Shown: in pieces, positions 20,352 through 30,352 of the stretch
How positions within the stretch are numbered: position 1 is the stretch's first letter
How the letters are laid out: every line of letters begins with the position of its first letter
Assembly: GCF_031127835.1 (NCBI RefSeq)
Contig: NZ_JARXHX010000001.1
Location: forward strand, 310,001 to 374,000
Direction of reading: 5' to 3'
Source: Pelagicoccus sp. SDUM812002
Lineage (GTDB): Bacteria > Verrucomicrobiota > Verrucomicrobiia > Opitutales > Opitutaceae
DNA: 64,000 bases
Notes under the pieces: model-generated
Databases searched by the model: none
The model's input: the letters and a program-made list of their open reading frames with translations, nothing else
What the model was told of the DNA's origin: nothing
Program-made: the position numbers and the translations under genes

Positions 20352-23210
20352 CTATTTTAAGGTCAGCAGGTAAGCCATTAAATCTGATATTTCTTTGTCA
20401 CTCAAAACTGTCGACAATGCAGGCATCGGTGAAGCTCCCTTGAAGTGTTCATAACCTTCCGCGATACTCGCATTCGGTTTAAGTAAACTTTCCAGTATAT
20501 AATCAGACGACTTCCGTGTGGCAATTCCCTCAAGGGGCGGCCCCATGTCAGCGCCACGATAACCATCATCGCTGCTAAGCTTGTGGCAGATGCGACAACT
20601 GACAAACGGATGTTGTAGAGCGATAATTCGACCCTCTTCTACATCGCCTGCCGCAACATCAAATTCACTCTTGATCGCGCCCTCTGCCGAAATCGGATGT
20701 CGAACTAGCATATTCTTTAGGGCTGCCAAAAGCTCAGGGCTCGAATTTTCATCGAACCGTATCTCCCTCAAACGCTCAGTAAGTCTTTCGGAACTGGGGA
20801 GTACCGCGATTTTATTGTAGAGGGTGCGTAGATTGTGAGGGTCTGAATCAAGAAATACGGAGACATCTTTTCTCAATATAATATTCAACCCGGATTCATC
20901 TTCACTTAGCGCCTTTATCGCATTCCGTCGCATAGACGCGTCTACACTGTTCAAACTTAAAACAAGTAAATCATCGCTCAGTTTTCCGAGGCCATGCAGA
21001 GCCCAAAATGCGTGAATAGCACCGACACCCGGCGATTTAAGCCTAATTTCAAGGGACTCGACCGCTTGAACTTGCTTCGTTTGTACAAGCAACCTCTGGG
21101 CTGTGAGACGCCAGAACTGATTATCATCGTCTAAAGCTTCGACGAGTTGCTCTGCTGATGCGTCTTCTAAACTTTTAGTCTTGGGAGAATAGTCTTTTTC
21201 CCAAACCATCCTATAAATGCGACCCCTCGTATTGTCGCGGTTGGGATTGATGTGAGCATTCCCTTCACCTTTGATGGCATTGTATCCGCCTACATCAGTA
21301 GTCGCGATCGGATTGTGTTGTAGTATAAAATTATACCAATCGAGTATCCAAAGAACTCCATCTGGCCCCACCCGTACGCAGGATGGAGAAACCCACTCAT
21401 CCGCGCTCGCGAGCATACTAAATTCATTTTGACTTATATATCCCGCTCCGTCACGGACCTCGGTGAAGCGATTCACTACGTGTCCAGTGGTGCCTCCAAT
21501 AAAGAAAGTCTTGCCCCTCCATTCTTCAGGGAAACGGTCGGAACTCGCGAAGAAATGTCCGGTAGCTCCGCTGAAGTTACCGAAATTATTGGTCTGCCGT
21601 ATATTTGTAGTGATACTGGCCAACATCCGATTTTTCGCCACCATTTTCGCCGACTGTCCCTCTTTCGCTAGAGAAGTCACCGGCAGATATCCAAAATAGC
21701 TAGGAGCTCCGTTAGCACCTCCCCCGTAAGCGTCACCTGCCTCGTTCAAACCCAAGCCCCAAGTGTTGTTAGAACATTGGTAGAGAAACTCTAAATCAGT
21801 GTAGTCCGATCGAAACCGGTAAACACCATTTCCGAAGGTTTCGATAAAGCGCTCGGAACCAGAGTATCCAGAATAGCCGACCGCACCCCAAATCCAGTTG
21901 TCTAAACCGTACTGGAGATTGGACGGACCTGCATGCGTATCGGTCGTCCCCCATCCGTCCATAACGATTTCGCGTATATCGGCTCGATCATCACCATCGG
22001 TATCTTTTAGAAAGAGAAAATAGGGCGCCTGAGCTACGATAATTCCGCCATTCGAGAAGGTGAACGAAGTCGGCAAATTGAGTTTGTCAGCAAACAAAGT
22101 GATCTTATCGCATCTTCCATCCCCATCGGTGTCCTCCAAAATACGGATGGAATCGTTACCGATTTGGTCTTTTTTCATATAGTGCGGGTAATCAACACTC
22201 TGCACAACCCAAAGGCGGCCCCTCTCATCCCAATCCATATATATTGGATTCATGATGTCTGGCTCAGAGGCGAATAACTCCAAACGAAAGCCCACCGGAA
22301 TTTGGAAATAGCTCAAGCTATCCTCAGCGTTCATCGGAAATTGAAACTGGAATCCCCCGGGCACCCCCTCAAAATTTGGTATGTCAGTGCGAGGTTCATA
22401 ACGGAGAGGTTTTCGAGATTCTATAAAACTCCACCAACGCTCGACTCTCTCTTTTCCAGAGAGCCAAAGAATCGCGTTCCTAATTAACTGCTGATAACTT
22501 GAGTCGCTCCAAGTCACTGCATCGTTTCCGTATCCACTATAAGCTACCCGACCTTGACCAACTTTGCTCAGGCCTGTCCACGAAAGCCTTACTTCCTCAC
22601 CATCAGAGGGAACAAACTCTTGAATAATGCTAGATAGTGAATCTGATCCAGACCCATCGATCAGCCATTTAGGAGCTTCTCCAATCTTGGACCTCAGAAA
22701 CGGATGCTCGGCATCGACAGGCAAGACTTGACCGCGTTGTAGGTTAGGTTTGGATATCGGTACTCCTGACTCCAAATAGTCCGTAAACTGAGGATACGCC
22801 ACCGTATCACCGAGTAAGAGTAGACCTTTTCCTCTCGCAACAAACTTCTTTAGGTTAATCGCTTCCTTCTGCTCGAGACGGTCGTGGCCATTGAACCAGA
22901 GAACGACATCGAACTTGCTAAGGTATTCGTAATCCGAGAGAGCAACAGCCGGTGAACGTAGATAATCGAAATAGATAGCGTCATGTCCCAGAGCTTTAGT
23001 CAGCTTCGGAAAAAACGTGTCTGCACTGAGAGGCGTTCCCGGCGGGTCTGACAAAAACAAAACACGAATGGGACCCTCACCGGGAATGACTTGCACCGTT
23101 TCCAAGGCAGTAACTCTGCAAAGCAAGAGTGTGAAGAGCGTAGCTACGAAGGCAGGCCGTGATAAAGCTATGCAGCGAAAAGAAAGATTTTCTTTGTCGA
23201 ATAGGACCAT
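20352..23210 (-). CDS. PVC-type haem-binding membrane-bound dehydrogenase with N-terminal ThuA-like domain
   Basis: The 952-residue secreted protein has a signal peptide (about residues 15-36), a ThuA-like/glutamine-amidotransferase fold (about 45-250), a PVC dehydrogenase six-bladed propeller with EDTDGDGRCDKIT and LKDTDGDDRADI calcium-type loops (about 300-640), HEAT-like repeats (about 670-840) and a C-terminal cytochrome c module with CRICH near residue 860. The family is thought to oxidise sugars or alcohols in the periplasm and pass electrons to the respiratory chain through the haem. It is divergent from an XRE-cupin regulator across 215 bp and precedes the broken cupin gene. The substrate is unknown. 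A larger paralogue lies at 30353. Confidence 0.88.
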   Translation of the reverse strand: MVLFDKENLSFRCIALSRPAFVATLFTLLLCRVTALETVQVIPGEGPIRVLFLSDPPGTPLSADTFFPKLTKALGHDAIYFDYLRSPAVALSDYEYLSKFDVVLWFNGHDRLEQKEAINLKKFVARGKGLLLLGDTVAYPQFTDYLESGVPISKPNLQRGQVLPVDAEHPFLRSKIGEAPKWLIDGSGSDSLSSIIQEFVPSDGEEVRLSWTGLSKVGQGRVAYSGYGNDAVTWSDSSYQQLIRNAILWLSGKERVERWWSFIESRKPLRYEPRTDIPNFEGVPGGFQFQFPMNAEDSLSYFQIPVGFRLELFASEPDIMNPIYMDWDERGRLWVVQSVDYPHYMKKDQIGNDSIRILEDTDGDGRCDKITLFADKLNLPTSFTFSNGGIIVAQAPYFLFLKDTDGDDRADIREIVMDGWGTTDTHAGPSNLQYGLDNWIWGAVGYSGYSGSERFIETFGNGVYRFRSDYTDLEFLYQCSNNTWGLGLNEAGDAYGGGANGAPSYFGYLPVTSLAKEGQSAKMVAKNRMLASITTNIRQTNNFGNFSGATGHFFASSDRFPEEWRGKTFFIGGTTGHVVNRFTEVRDGAGYISQNEFSMLASADEWVSPSCVRVGPDGVLWILDWYNFILQHNPIATTDVGGYNAIKGEGNAHINPNRDNTRGRIYRMVWEKDYSPKTKSLEDASAEQLVEALDDDNQFWRLTAQRLLVQTKQVQAVESLEIRLKSPGVGAIHAFWALHGLGKLSDDLLVLSLNSVDASMRRNAIKALSEDESGLNIILRKDVSVFLDSDPHNLRTLYNKIAVLPSSERLTERLREIRFDENSSPELLAALKNMLVRHPISAEGAIKSEFDVAAGDVEEGRIIALQHPFVSCRICHKLSSDDGYRGADMGPPLEGIATRKSSDYILESLLKPNASIAEGYEHFKGASPMPALSTVLSDKEISDLMAYLLTLK

Positions 23211-23376
23211 AGTGTACTAGAACGCGAATTGGAGAGAGGGATATTGTTACATAAAACGTGACCGACACACTACCAGATGAAGAACACCCAAGCACTTAAA
23301 TCAGATCCACACGTATCCAAGATCCGATACGCTGGAACAAGTAGGCATCAGAAAAGTAAGAGGTGCAAGAAGAAAT

Positions 23377-23393
23377 GTTGAACACAGTTCAAC
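23377..23393. promoter_or_regulatory. Palindromic operator candidate, site 1
   Basis: GTTGAACACAGTTCAAC is a perfect 7-3-7 palindrome 33 bp before the preferred start (23426) of the XRE-cupin regulator gene. A second palindrome of the same design (GTTGAAT-CCT-ATTCAAC) lies before the ThuA gene. Autoregulation by the XRE-cupin protein is the simplest reading. Its position also argues that the GTG at 23363 and ATG at 23375 are not the real start. Confidence 0.6.
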
Positions 23394-23425
23394 TTTTAAA
23401 ACCAGAATTTCAAGCGTTTCCCAAG

Positions 23426-23974
23426 ATGGAGAAAGAACTAAAAATCGGACAAAAAATCCGCAAGTATCGGAAAGAGCAAAAACTGACGCTACAGCAGCTA
23501 GCTGACAGAAGCGACTGCTCTAAAAGCTTAATATCAAAAATTGAGAATGACAAAGCGATGCCTGCTATCGCTACCGTAGCCAGAATTGCCGATGCTCTCA
23601 GCCTGGAAACGAGCGCACTCTTCAATGCCAAAGCCCGAAGCTCGAGTTCTTCGGTATTTGAATCTCCCGATTTCGAAAACGAGATGACGACTACCGAAGT
23701 CGGCTATCAAGCTTACCCATTCGCCAGAAAACTCGCAGGAAAGACGATGCAACCCTTCATGTTTGTCGCAGAGAAAGGCAAGCTTCAGACGCATTCGCTC
23801 CAGCATCCCGGTGAAGAATTCATCTACGTGTTAATCGGCCAGATGAACTTCTGGGTAGGAAAGAAATGCTACAAACTCAAGCGGGGCGAAAGCCTCTACT
23901 TCGATTCCAGCAAAGTACACAAGGTTGAACCTATTTCGAAAAAAGTTCAGTACATCGCAGTATTCGTGGGCTAA
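23426..23974 (+). CDS. XRE-family transcriptional regulator with C-terminal cupin sensor
   Basis: The 182-residue protein starts MEKELKIGQKIRKYRKEQ, the usual start for this family. The helix-turn-helix spans about residues 8-62 (LTLQQLADRSDCSKSLISKIE), and a cupin ligand-binding domain spans about 105-180 (HPGEEFIYVLIGQMNFWVG). Such regulators respond to a small sugar-like ligand. It is divergent from the PVC dehydrogenase and once lay directly upstream of the ThuA gene. An IS5-family element is inserted exactly at its stop codon: the TAA belongs to the duplicated CTAAGAG. The palindromes at 23377 and 24921 are its probable targets. Confidence 0.85.
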   Translation: MEKELKIGQKIRKYRKEQKLTLQQLADRSDCSKSLISKIENDKAMPAIATVARIADALSLETSALFNAKARSSSSSVFESPDFENEMTTTEVGYQAYPFARKLAGKTMQPFMFVAEKGKLQTHSLQHPGEEFIYVLIGQMNFWVGKKCYKLKRGESLYFDSSKVHKVEPISKKVQYIAVFVG

Positions 23975-23977
23975 GAG

Positions 23978-24875
23978 ACTGTCCAAAAAGTCATGAGAAC
24001 AGTATTTAATTGAGTTTTCACGCACTTTGTTAGCGCTTTTTCCAAAAAGCTTCTTACTGTAGTGAGTCGATGGAAAAAGAACCATATCCATGCGACCTGA
24101 CCGACAGCGAGTGGAGCCTAATCGAACCGCTGATACCGGGGGCAGCGAAACTCGGTCGGCCACCCCGATACGAGAAGAGGCGCGCGCTCGACGCGATCTT
24201 CTACCTGGTGCGAAGCGGCATAGCCTGGAGGATGATACCCAAGGATCTTCCGCCGTGGCGAATCTGCTACCACTACTTCTCGAAGTGGAAGGGCGAAGGC
24301 GCCTGGCAGAAGGTCCATGACGAGCTTCGAGGCTACGTCCGCTACCGCTGCGGTAAAAAAACTCCCACTGCCGCGATCATCGACTCGCAGAGCGTGCGAG
24401 CTGCTGGCCACCCCGGCCTTCGCGGATATGATGCAGGAAAGAAGGTTAAGAGAATCAAAAGGCATTAACTCGTGGACACACTTGGACTCGTGCTTGCCTG
24501 CGTGGTCCACTCGGCGTCGGTCCAGGACCGGGACGGGGCTCGAATGGTTCTAGGCAAGCTCGAGACCGTGTTCGGGTGCATACGCAAGCTTTGGGCGGAC
24601 ATGGGATACGACGGGAAGCTCGTCAAACGGGTATCCGAGATTCCAAGACATCGCAAGGTCGAGCTGGAGATAATCCGCAGAAGCGACAAGGCCGAGGGCT
24701 TCGAGTTGCTGCCTCGCCGGTGGGTCGTGGAACGAACCTTCGCATGGCTCTCGCAGCAAGGCAGGCTGACCGTCGACCGAGAAAGGAAAACCTGCTCCTC
24801 CGAGGTGATGATACACTTGGCGATGATCAGACTCATGATTGGAAGACTCGCAAATTAGGACCTATTGGACAGTAT
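23978..24875 (+). mobile_element. IS5-family element (about 898 bp) at the regulator's stop codon
   Basis: The ends are inverted repeats around ACTGTCCAA (left ACTGTCCAAAAAG; right, reversed, ATACTGTCCAATAGG). CTAAGAG occurs on both flanks (23971-23977 and 24876-24882) and marks the target duplication, or a 2-bp TA duplication within a longer matching site. The element separates the XRE regulator from the ThuA gene. A fragment of the same element lies at 36862. Confidence 0.85.
24070..24858 (+). pseudogene. IS5-family transposase with one in-frame stop
   Basis: One 263-codon frame encodes a DUF4096-type N-terminus (DLTDSEWSLIEPLIPG, LDAIFYLVRSGIAWRMIP) and a DDE core (AAIIDSQSVRA, WADMGYDGKLV, RWVVERTFAWL). 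A single TAA at 24466 interrupts it between KRIKRH and LVDTLGL, where relatives have an isoleucine. Restart at a downstream GTG is unlikely to give an active enzyme, so this copy is probably inactive unless suppressed or supplied in trans. Confidence 0.85.
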
Positions 24876-24920
24876 CTAAGAGGTTACAGCACCAGCGAGC
24901 TACCCAATTCGTCTCTATAA

Positions 24921-24937
24921 GTTGAATCCTATTCAAC
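24921..24937. promoter_or_regulatory. Palindromic operator candidate, site 2
   Basis: GTTGAATCCTATTCAAC is a perfect 7-3-7 palindrome 131 bp before the ThuA gene. It shares the GTTGAAY-N3-RTTCAAC form with the palindrome before the XRE-cupin gene. The remaining 24938-25068 has no gene. Confidence 0.6.
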
Positions 24938-25068
24938 TTATTTCTTGCGAAAAGAAATTTGAGCAACACCATTGACCACACTAAACTGTCAGCTCGAAAA
25001 ACATAGTGTGGTGAATCGTAGTATTTTCATGAATACAAAACAACCACGTACTTCGCTCAATCTGAACC

Positions 25069-26490
25069 ATGAAATTCCTACCCCTTACCGCAGCTTTACT
25101 TATCGCCGGCACCCTATCATCTCGCGGCCACGCGAAGTTTGAAGGCCCCTGGCCAGACCTCCCTGCGAACGAAGCGAAGAGGATCGAGAGTGCAGCAAAC
25201 CTCAAAGCCACAGCCCCCCCCCTCAGACCTCGCAAATTGCTGGTGTTCAGCAAAGGGATTGAGGCGAATCACAAATCCACTCCGCACGGGATGCGGGCAT
25301 TTGAGGCTCTGGCAAAACATTCTGGAGCATTCGAAGTCGTCCAGACCTATGATCCGGAGATGCTTACCGCTGAACGTCTCAAGGCATTCGACGCAGTCCT
25401 CTTCAACAACTCGAACCGACTCGACTATTTGCGAGACGAAAGCATTCAGGAAGGTCTATCAAGCTTCGTCCGAGAAGGGAAAGGTTTCATTGGTATCCAC
25501 GCGGCAACCACGAATTTTATTGAACGATGGAATAGCGATTGGCCCGAAGGCGCAACGATGCTCGGCGGCGTGTTCGATGGACATCCCTGGCACGAAAAGG
25601 TAACGCTGCAAATTGAGGAACCGGGGCATCCGCTCACGCACGCTTTCGCCGATCCATCATTCGAAGTGCAGGACGAGATCTATCAATTCTGCGCTCCCTA
25701 TTCCCGCGAAAACGTCAGGGTGCTCGTGAGTCTAGATAAAAGAAAAACTCCGATTGCGCACAAGCACCTCTCCCAGATCAATCGAAGAGATTTGGATTTT
25801 CCCGTTTCTTGGATCCGTTCGTATGGCGAAGGGCGGGTCTTCTACTGCTCTCTCGGCCACGATCCTCACATTTTTTGGAACCCTATCGTTTTGCATCACT
25901 TCCTAGATGGCATTCAATATGCGCTCGGAGATTTAGAAGCTCCGGATGCCACAAGCAAAACGCGCGACCAAATCCAATCCACCGCATCAGGGGTCCTCGA
26001 AATAGCGGAGCGGCTAGGAGCGATATCGGAACGCGAGCAGACTCCCTTCGGCGACGAATTGAAAAGTCGTATCGTCTCTACCATGACAAGCCTCTCTAGT
26101 TTAAACGAAACAGACAGAAGGGCTTTGGAACAGACCTTTCTCAGCTTTCTTCAAACGACATCAGCGAAGCAAAACAAGCAGTTCGTACTTAAGCAACTCA
26201 GCAAAGTGGCCACCGAGGAATCGATTCAAACCCTTTCAAATTTGCTCTACTCTGAAGATACTTTCGCCGCGGCACTACAGATCCTCGAGAACAACCCGAG
26301 TGGGGACGCTACGCTGGCTATTGCAGTTGCTCTCTACAAACTTGACGAAAGCAATCTTCCGAAACTCATCAAAGCTGTAGGAAAACGTGGATACAAAGAA
26401 CCAGTTGAAAAGCTAAAGGAGTATCTGACCCACGAAAACGAAGAAGTAAAACACGCCGCCCGCTCTGCTCTCGAGAAATTAGATTTCTAG
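25069..26490 (+). CDS. Secreted ThuA-domain protein with HEAT-like C-terminus
   Basis: The 473-residue protein has a signal peptide (cleavage near RGHAKF), a ThuA domain (about residues 55-290, with RKLLVFSKG, GFIGIHAATTNF and PVSWIRSYGEGRVFYCSLGHD) and an alpha-helical HEAT-like tail (about 330-470). ThuA domains occur in sugar-catabolic clusters and accompany PVC dehydrogenases; the chemistry is not settled, with keto-sugar processing proposed for relatives. It probably belonged to the XRE-cupin regulon before the IS5 insertion. A degraded IS4 element begins about 8 bp after its stop. Confidence 0.82.
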   Translation: MKFLPLTAALLIAGTLSSRGHAKFEGPWPDLPANEAKRIESAANLKATAPPLRPRKLLVFSKGIEANHKSTPHGMRAFEALAKHSGAFEVVQTYDPEMLTAERLKAFDAVLFNNSNRLDYLRDESIQEGLSSFVREGKGFIGIHAATTNFIERWNSDWPEGATMLGGVFDGHPWHEKVTLQIEEPGHPLTHAFADPSFEVQDEIYQFCAPYSRENVRVLVSLDKRKTPIAHKHLSQINRRDLDFPVSWIRSYGEGRVFYCSLGHDPHIFWNPIVLHHFLDGIQYALGDLEAPDATSKTRDQIQSTASGVLEIAERLGAISEREQTPFGDELKSRIVSTMTSLSSLNETDRRALEQTFLSFLQTTSAKQNKQFVLKQLSKVATEESIQTLSNLLYSEDTFAAALQILENNPSGDATLAIAVALYKLDESNLPKLIKAVGKRGYKEPVEKLKEYLTHENEEVKHAARSALEKLDF

Positions 26491-26497
26491 GGACACT

Positions 26498-27628
26498 AGC
26501 GTCCAACTAAAAGTCATTGAACATCAACCGGTTAGGGTTATCGATTTCTGGACTCCTTGTATCATCTTTCATAAATAACTGATGGATAGGGTCTTTCGAA
26601 AATATATAGACGCTTACGACTTGCAGGATTCTGGACAGATTCTCGTCCAAACCTGTCGTCTTGTTGAGAATGGCCACCATCAGGTAAGCGCAAGCGGCGA
26701 CCCAGATCTGGGTCCTCACCGCATTCTCGCTGGTGCCGTAGAAGGACTTGATCCGCAGGTTCTGCTTGATCCATTTGAAGAAGAGCTCGATCTGCCAGCG
26801 AGCCTTGTAGAGCTTCGCCACGACCGCCGCCTCGAGCTCGAAGTTGTTGGTGAGGAAGACCGGTGCCTTCCCCGTCTATGTATCCACATAGCTGACACGC
26901 TTCAAGTTCGATCCGTACAGGCCTTTGGTCTTCGCCCCGTTGAGCCTGATGGTCTGGTCCGCTCTCAGACCGGTCGACTTGTCCACGCTTCTGGACTCCT
27001 TGACGTAGAAGCTCATGTTCGACTTCGCCCTTATCACGAAGTAGGCGCGTGCCGAGTCGATACGGGCGAGACGTCCGAAGTCGAGGTACCCGCGATCCAT
27101 CACGTAGAAGGCACCGGCCTCTAAGCTGATCCAGTCCAGGGCGTTCACGACGTGGGTCTTTCCCTCGAATACAACAGTCGAGCCATTCGCATGAGGATTC
27201 CGGCAAGCTCGAAGAAGACGCGCCAGTCCCGCTTCTCGTTGACGTAGGCGAGGTTGCTTCTGGAAACCGCCCCGCGGATGCCCATGGCGTAAAGCAGCTG
27301 GACTTGCGAGCGAAGGCATGCTTAGATGTCCCTGAGACTCTCGCGATAAGTCAGCTGAGCGAAGAGCATGCAAAGGAGCTGGTCGCGTGCGGAGAAGCTC
27401 CTCGAGGCCCTCGGCATCGGATACTTGGATACGCATCGCTGGAGTTGTTTTCGATCGATGATATCGACGATTTGAGAGAAAACGAGGCTGCCGGAGTTCA
27501 CGCCGCCCAGTCTCAATAAGCCTCCGGGAAAACCAAAGCAGATTCAAATGCGTGACATCTAAAAACCGACCTATCAAATTGAAAAACATTAACTTACAGA
27601 ACCTGAACCCGTCCTTAGTTGGACACCA
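26498..27628 (-). mobile_element. Degraded IS4-family element
   Basis: Both ends carry the inverted repeat GTCCAACTAA (26501-26510, and reversed at 27617-27626). The minus-strand transposase is readable in pieces: SGSLVFSQIVDIIDRKQLQR near 27500, YVMDRGYLDFGRLARIDSA, an in-frame TAG after VSYVDT, then KLYKARWQIELFFKWIKQN (YREK-like end) to the stop at 26507. A stop ends the N-terminal piece and about 60 central residues, compared with the copy at 48.6 kb, are deleted. It is inactive. Confidence 0.82.
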
Positions 27629-28498
27629 GGCCGCGTGGACAAAATCAAATTTAATCCAATCCGCTAATGCAGAGATATTTACGAATCCCATATAGGTCTT
27701 CTCCAACTTGTCCTAGCGAGTGCCGATTCTCCTGTACCGGTTTATCTTAGCGAAGAAGTTTTCAACACGATGTCTGGTTTTTCCAGTCTTCTTGAGATAC
27801 TCGATTTTTCGCTTCCGGTTAGCTCGCGGAGGTATCACGGCGATGCCGCCGCAGTCCTCGACATAGCAACGGATCGCGTCGCTGTCGTAGGCCTTGTCGG
27901 CAAGCAGGAAGCTGCCATCCACAAGTCCTCGTATCCACAGCGCTAATACTGTCGTGCTCGTTTTCCGCAAACCAGTCGCATGCTCAAGGGCAATCCGACC
28001 ACGTTCACCGCGGCGGAGATCTTCGTGTTGCAACCGCCCTTGGTCTTTCCAAGCTTCTGCTGTTCAGGGGAAAGTGGATGCTTCGAAGCATCCTGATGGG
28101 CCTTCACATGCGACGCGTCGAGCATGACCGAAACCGAATAGTCGCTATAGCGGCCAGAGTTTCGTTCGAGAATCCATGCCCACATCCCGCATTCGCACCA
28201 GCGGCGGAAGCACCTCCACACGCAGTTGTGCAGCCCGAAGCGATCAGGCTCTGGTTCCACATCGCTCCAGTGCACAGAACCCACCATATTCCATTCAAGG
28301 TCCGGTCGAAACTCTTGCTTGGGCGGCCGCGACGGCCGCTTACCTCTTGGCGGTAAGCGTTGTTATTTTTTTAGCTCCTCGCGAATACCCGAGGGCATCT
28401 CGTCGGCTTTGTACTCTGACATCGAATACTATTATGAGATCTCAGATGACGTTGCAATCCAACATCTTAAATCAATTAAACAATTTGTCCACGCGGCC
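27629..28498 (-). mobile_element. IS5-family element, copy B (870 bp, defective)
   Basis: The ends are GGCCGCGTGGACAAA inverted repeats. The minus-strand transposase fragments include IWWVLCTGAMWNQ, VMLDASHVKAHQDASKHP, LLADKAYDSD and HRVENFFAKI (the three DDE blocks), in more than one frame. An A-run near 28370 (CTAAAAAAAT) separates an N-terminal frame (MSEYKADEMPSDIREEL) from the main frame, as in the other copies. The left end abuts the IS4 end directly; the flanks are CA and TA, not a matching duplication, so the junction has changed since insertion. Confidence 0.85.
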
Positions 28499-28768
28499 TA
28501 GTCATGAAAATATGTTTAAAGGGTTTAAGAAACTGACAATCAATAAGTTAATTTATCAAAGTGTCCAAAAAATCTGAATATCGATCGTTACAGAAAATCC
28601 TCAGAGTCAAACATTACTGGGGATTAGAGACCTGACACATCGCTTACCACCAAGCAATTCTAGGTAGATAGTGGAACCAAAAACCTCCTAATTAAATTCC
28701 TACCGGATGTCCATTCGCCGGATAAATCCCCGACCTTTTGGTTGTTTTTTCGTGGAGCCTCCCCCGTC
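28499..28768. other. Gene-free stretch between IS5 copy B and the MFS gene end
   Basis: No coding frame with sensible content is seen on either strand. The sequence is AT-rich, with no clear terminator hairpin for the minus-strand operon that ends at 28769. Confidence 0.6.
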
Positions 28769-30313
28769 TTAATCTATTGAAATAGGGCGATATCCCCCAT
28801 TAGCCCTAAAGTACACCAACAAGGCCAAGAAGATGAATCCCATGGAAGCTGGAATAAATGAGTCGATGCGCATCGTCTTTCGATCGCCTTCGAGACTCGA
28901 TTCCACGAGAGCGATTTGCGAGTCGTTCGGTGTTGCCGCCGCCTTTGCTTCGGCCAAGCGTTTGCCGTCGACCGCGGTCACTTCCTTGAAGAAGAGCCAG
29001 GAGTTCGAGTCGGCAGCCTTCATCTCTTGATACACCGCAGGTGCCTGCTCCTGCAGCGCCTCACTGGCAAATCGATCCTTGGCGTATCCAAGTCCTGGTA
29101 GACCGATCAGGCCACCGGACATCATGCCAAGTCCGCCCATGATGCTGATCGCGATCGCACCCGTTCTGGGAAAACGGTCTCCCACGATCGCAAGCATCGT
29201 CGGCCAGAAAAAGGTCTTACCAACTCCGTAGATCAGAAGCGCCAAAACTGCTCCGGAGAAGGACTCGATGCCACTTGTCATGTTGAGTCCCACAAATGCG
29301 AGGACCGCACAGACCAGCAGCAAACCGACCGGCGAGAGCTTCAGATTACGCTCGATCCACGCTGCGCAAAAACGAAGTACAAACATGGTCAGCGAGGTGA
29401 TAACGAAGAGGGCCTTCCCCTCTTCCGAGCTTAAGATGCTACCGGTGATATTTTGTATCCATCCATCGGTGCCCAGCTCCACTGCACCGACCATGATGTG
29501 CGTACCGAACAAAACGAACAACAGCACCGAACCCATAGCGAAACTCGTGATCTTCGCGATCGACGCAACCAGCACAATCGCTCCTACCAGCAACAGCCAA
29601 AGCGGGAGACTTGGAAAGGTCGCTTGGAAGAAAAGTATCAACATACCAGCGATTACCAGTCCGCCGAGGACACCCACATCCTTGAACATGTCCCCCAAGC
29701 TTAAGCCCTTCTCTGCAGCTTCGGACCTCGGAAAGCGTTGTCCAAGAAACATCGCACCGTAAGCCACGGTCGGGACGAGGAAGATCGCCAACTGCAATTT
29801 CCAGGATAGGTTAATCCGGTCGTCGAGAAGCCAACCAACCGCTCCCCCGAGGACGAGGCCGAGTGGCCAAGACGCGTGCAGTATATTCAAGTAATGGGTA
29901 CGATTCTCCGGAAACAGGGTGGCGACCAACGGATTAGCCACCGCCTCTAGCGATCCGTTAGCCAGGGCGAAGATGAAGGTCCCCCAAAACAAATATTGGT
30001 ACGCGACATCGATCCCCATCCCTGCATTCGCGGAAAAAGTCACCACCGCCGACAGGATGTGCAATAGAAACGAGGCGACGATCAACTTACCATAACCCAG
30101 TGTATCCACCACAAGACCACCGACGAAAATCCCAAAGCAAAACCCCGTCAGCCCCGCTCCGCTAATCACGCCGAGTTGAGTCGAGGTAAAGCCGAACTCT
30201 GCCCCCCAGTTATCGAGGATTCCTCCTCGCACCGCGAATCCGATTCCGGTAGCGAGGATTGCAGTAAAGCCGGCCCACAAGAGCCGCTGAGCGTTGATAG
30301 ATTTTTCAGGCAT
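28769..30313 (-). CDS. MFS transporter, sugar-type
   Basis: The 514-residue protein has about 12 hydrophobic segments and an MFS-like N-terminus ([30 protein letters not shown]). It has an unusual periplasmic or cytoplasmic insert near residues 420-480 and a short polar tail. It is the last gene of a four-gene operon with a sugar isomerase, an oxidoreductase and a PVC dehydrogenase, only 39 bp after the latter. I infer import of the oxidised or isomerised sugar. The substrate is not predictable from sequence. Confidence 0.85.
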   Translation of the reverse strand: MPEKSINAQRLLWAGFTAILATGIGFAVRGGILDNWGAEFGFTSTQLGVISGAGLTGFCFGIFVGGLVVDTLGYGKLIVASFLLHILSAVVTFSANAGMGIDVAYQYLFWGTFIFALANGSLEAVANPLVATLFPENRTHYLNILHASWPLGLVLGGAVGWLLDDRINLSWKLQLAIFLVPTVAYGAMFLGQRFPRSEAAEKGLSLGDMFKDVGVLGGLVIAGMLILFFQATFPSLPLWLLLVGAIVLVASIAKITSFAMGSVLLFVLFGTHIMVGAVELGTDGWIQNITGSILSSEEGKALFVITSLTMFVLRFCAAWIERNLKLSPVGLLLVCAVLAFVGLNMTSGIESFSGAVLALLIYGVGKTFFWPTMLAIVGDRFPRTGAIAISIMGGLGMMSGGLIGLPGLGYAKDRFASEALQEQAPAVYQEMKAADSNSWLFFKEVTAVDGKRLAEAKAAATPNDSQIALVESSLEGDRKTMRIDSFIPASMGFIFLALLVYFRANGGYRPISID

Positions 30314-30352
30314 GGGGTGTCAGGGGATCAGTATCTTTGGGCGCTGCAGAAG

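Noticed and set aside
23244-23262. A partial 19-bp motif (TTGTTACAT then weak match) before the PVC dehydrogenase
   Set aside because: Only the left half matches (13 of 19); the GATAAC half is missing.
26562-27206. A 214-codon minus-strand frame rich in arginine
   Set aside because: It is the wrong frame of the degraded IS4 transposase, which reads properly in the neighbouring frame.
27629-28498. A 2-bp target duplication for IS5 copy B
   Set aside because: The flanks read CA and TA, so unlike copies C and D no duplication can be claimed.
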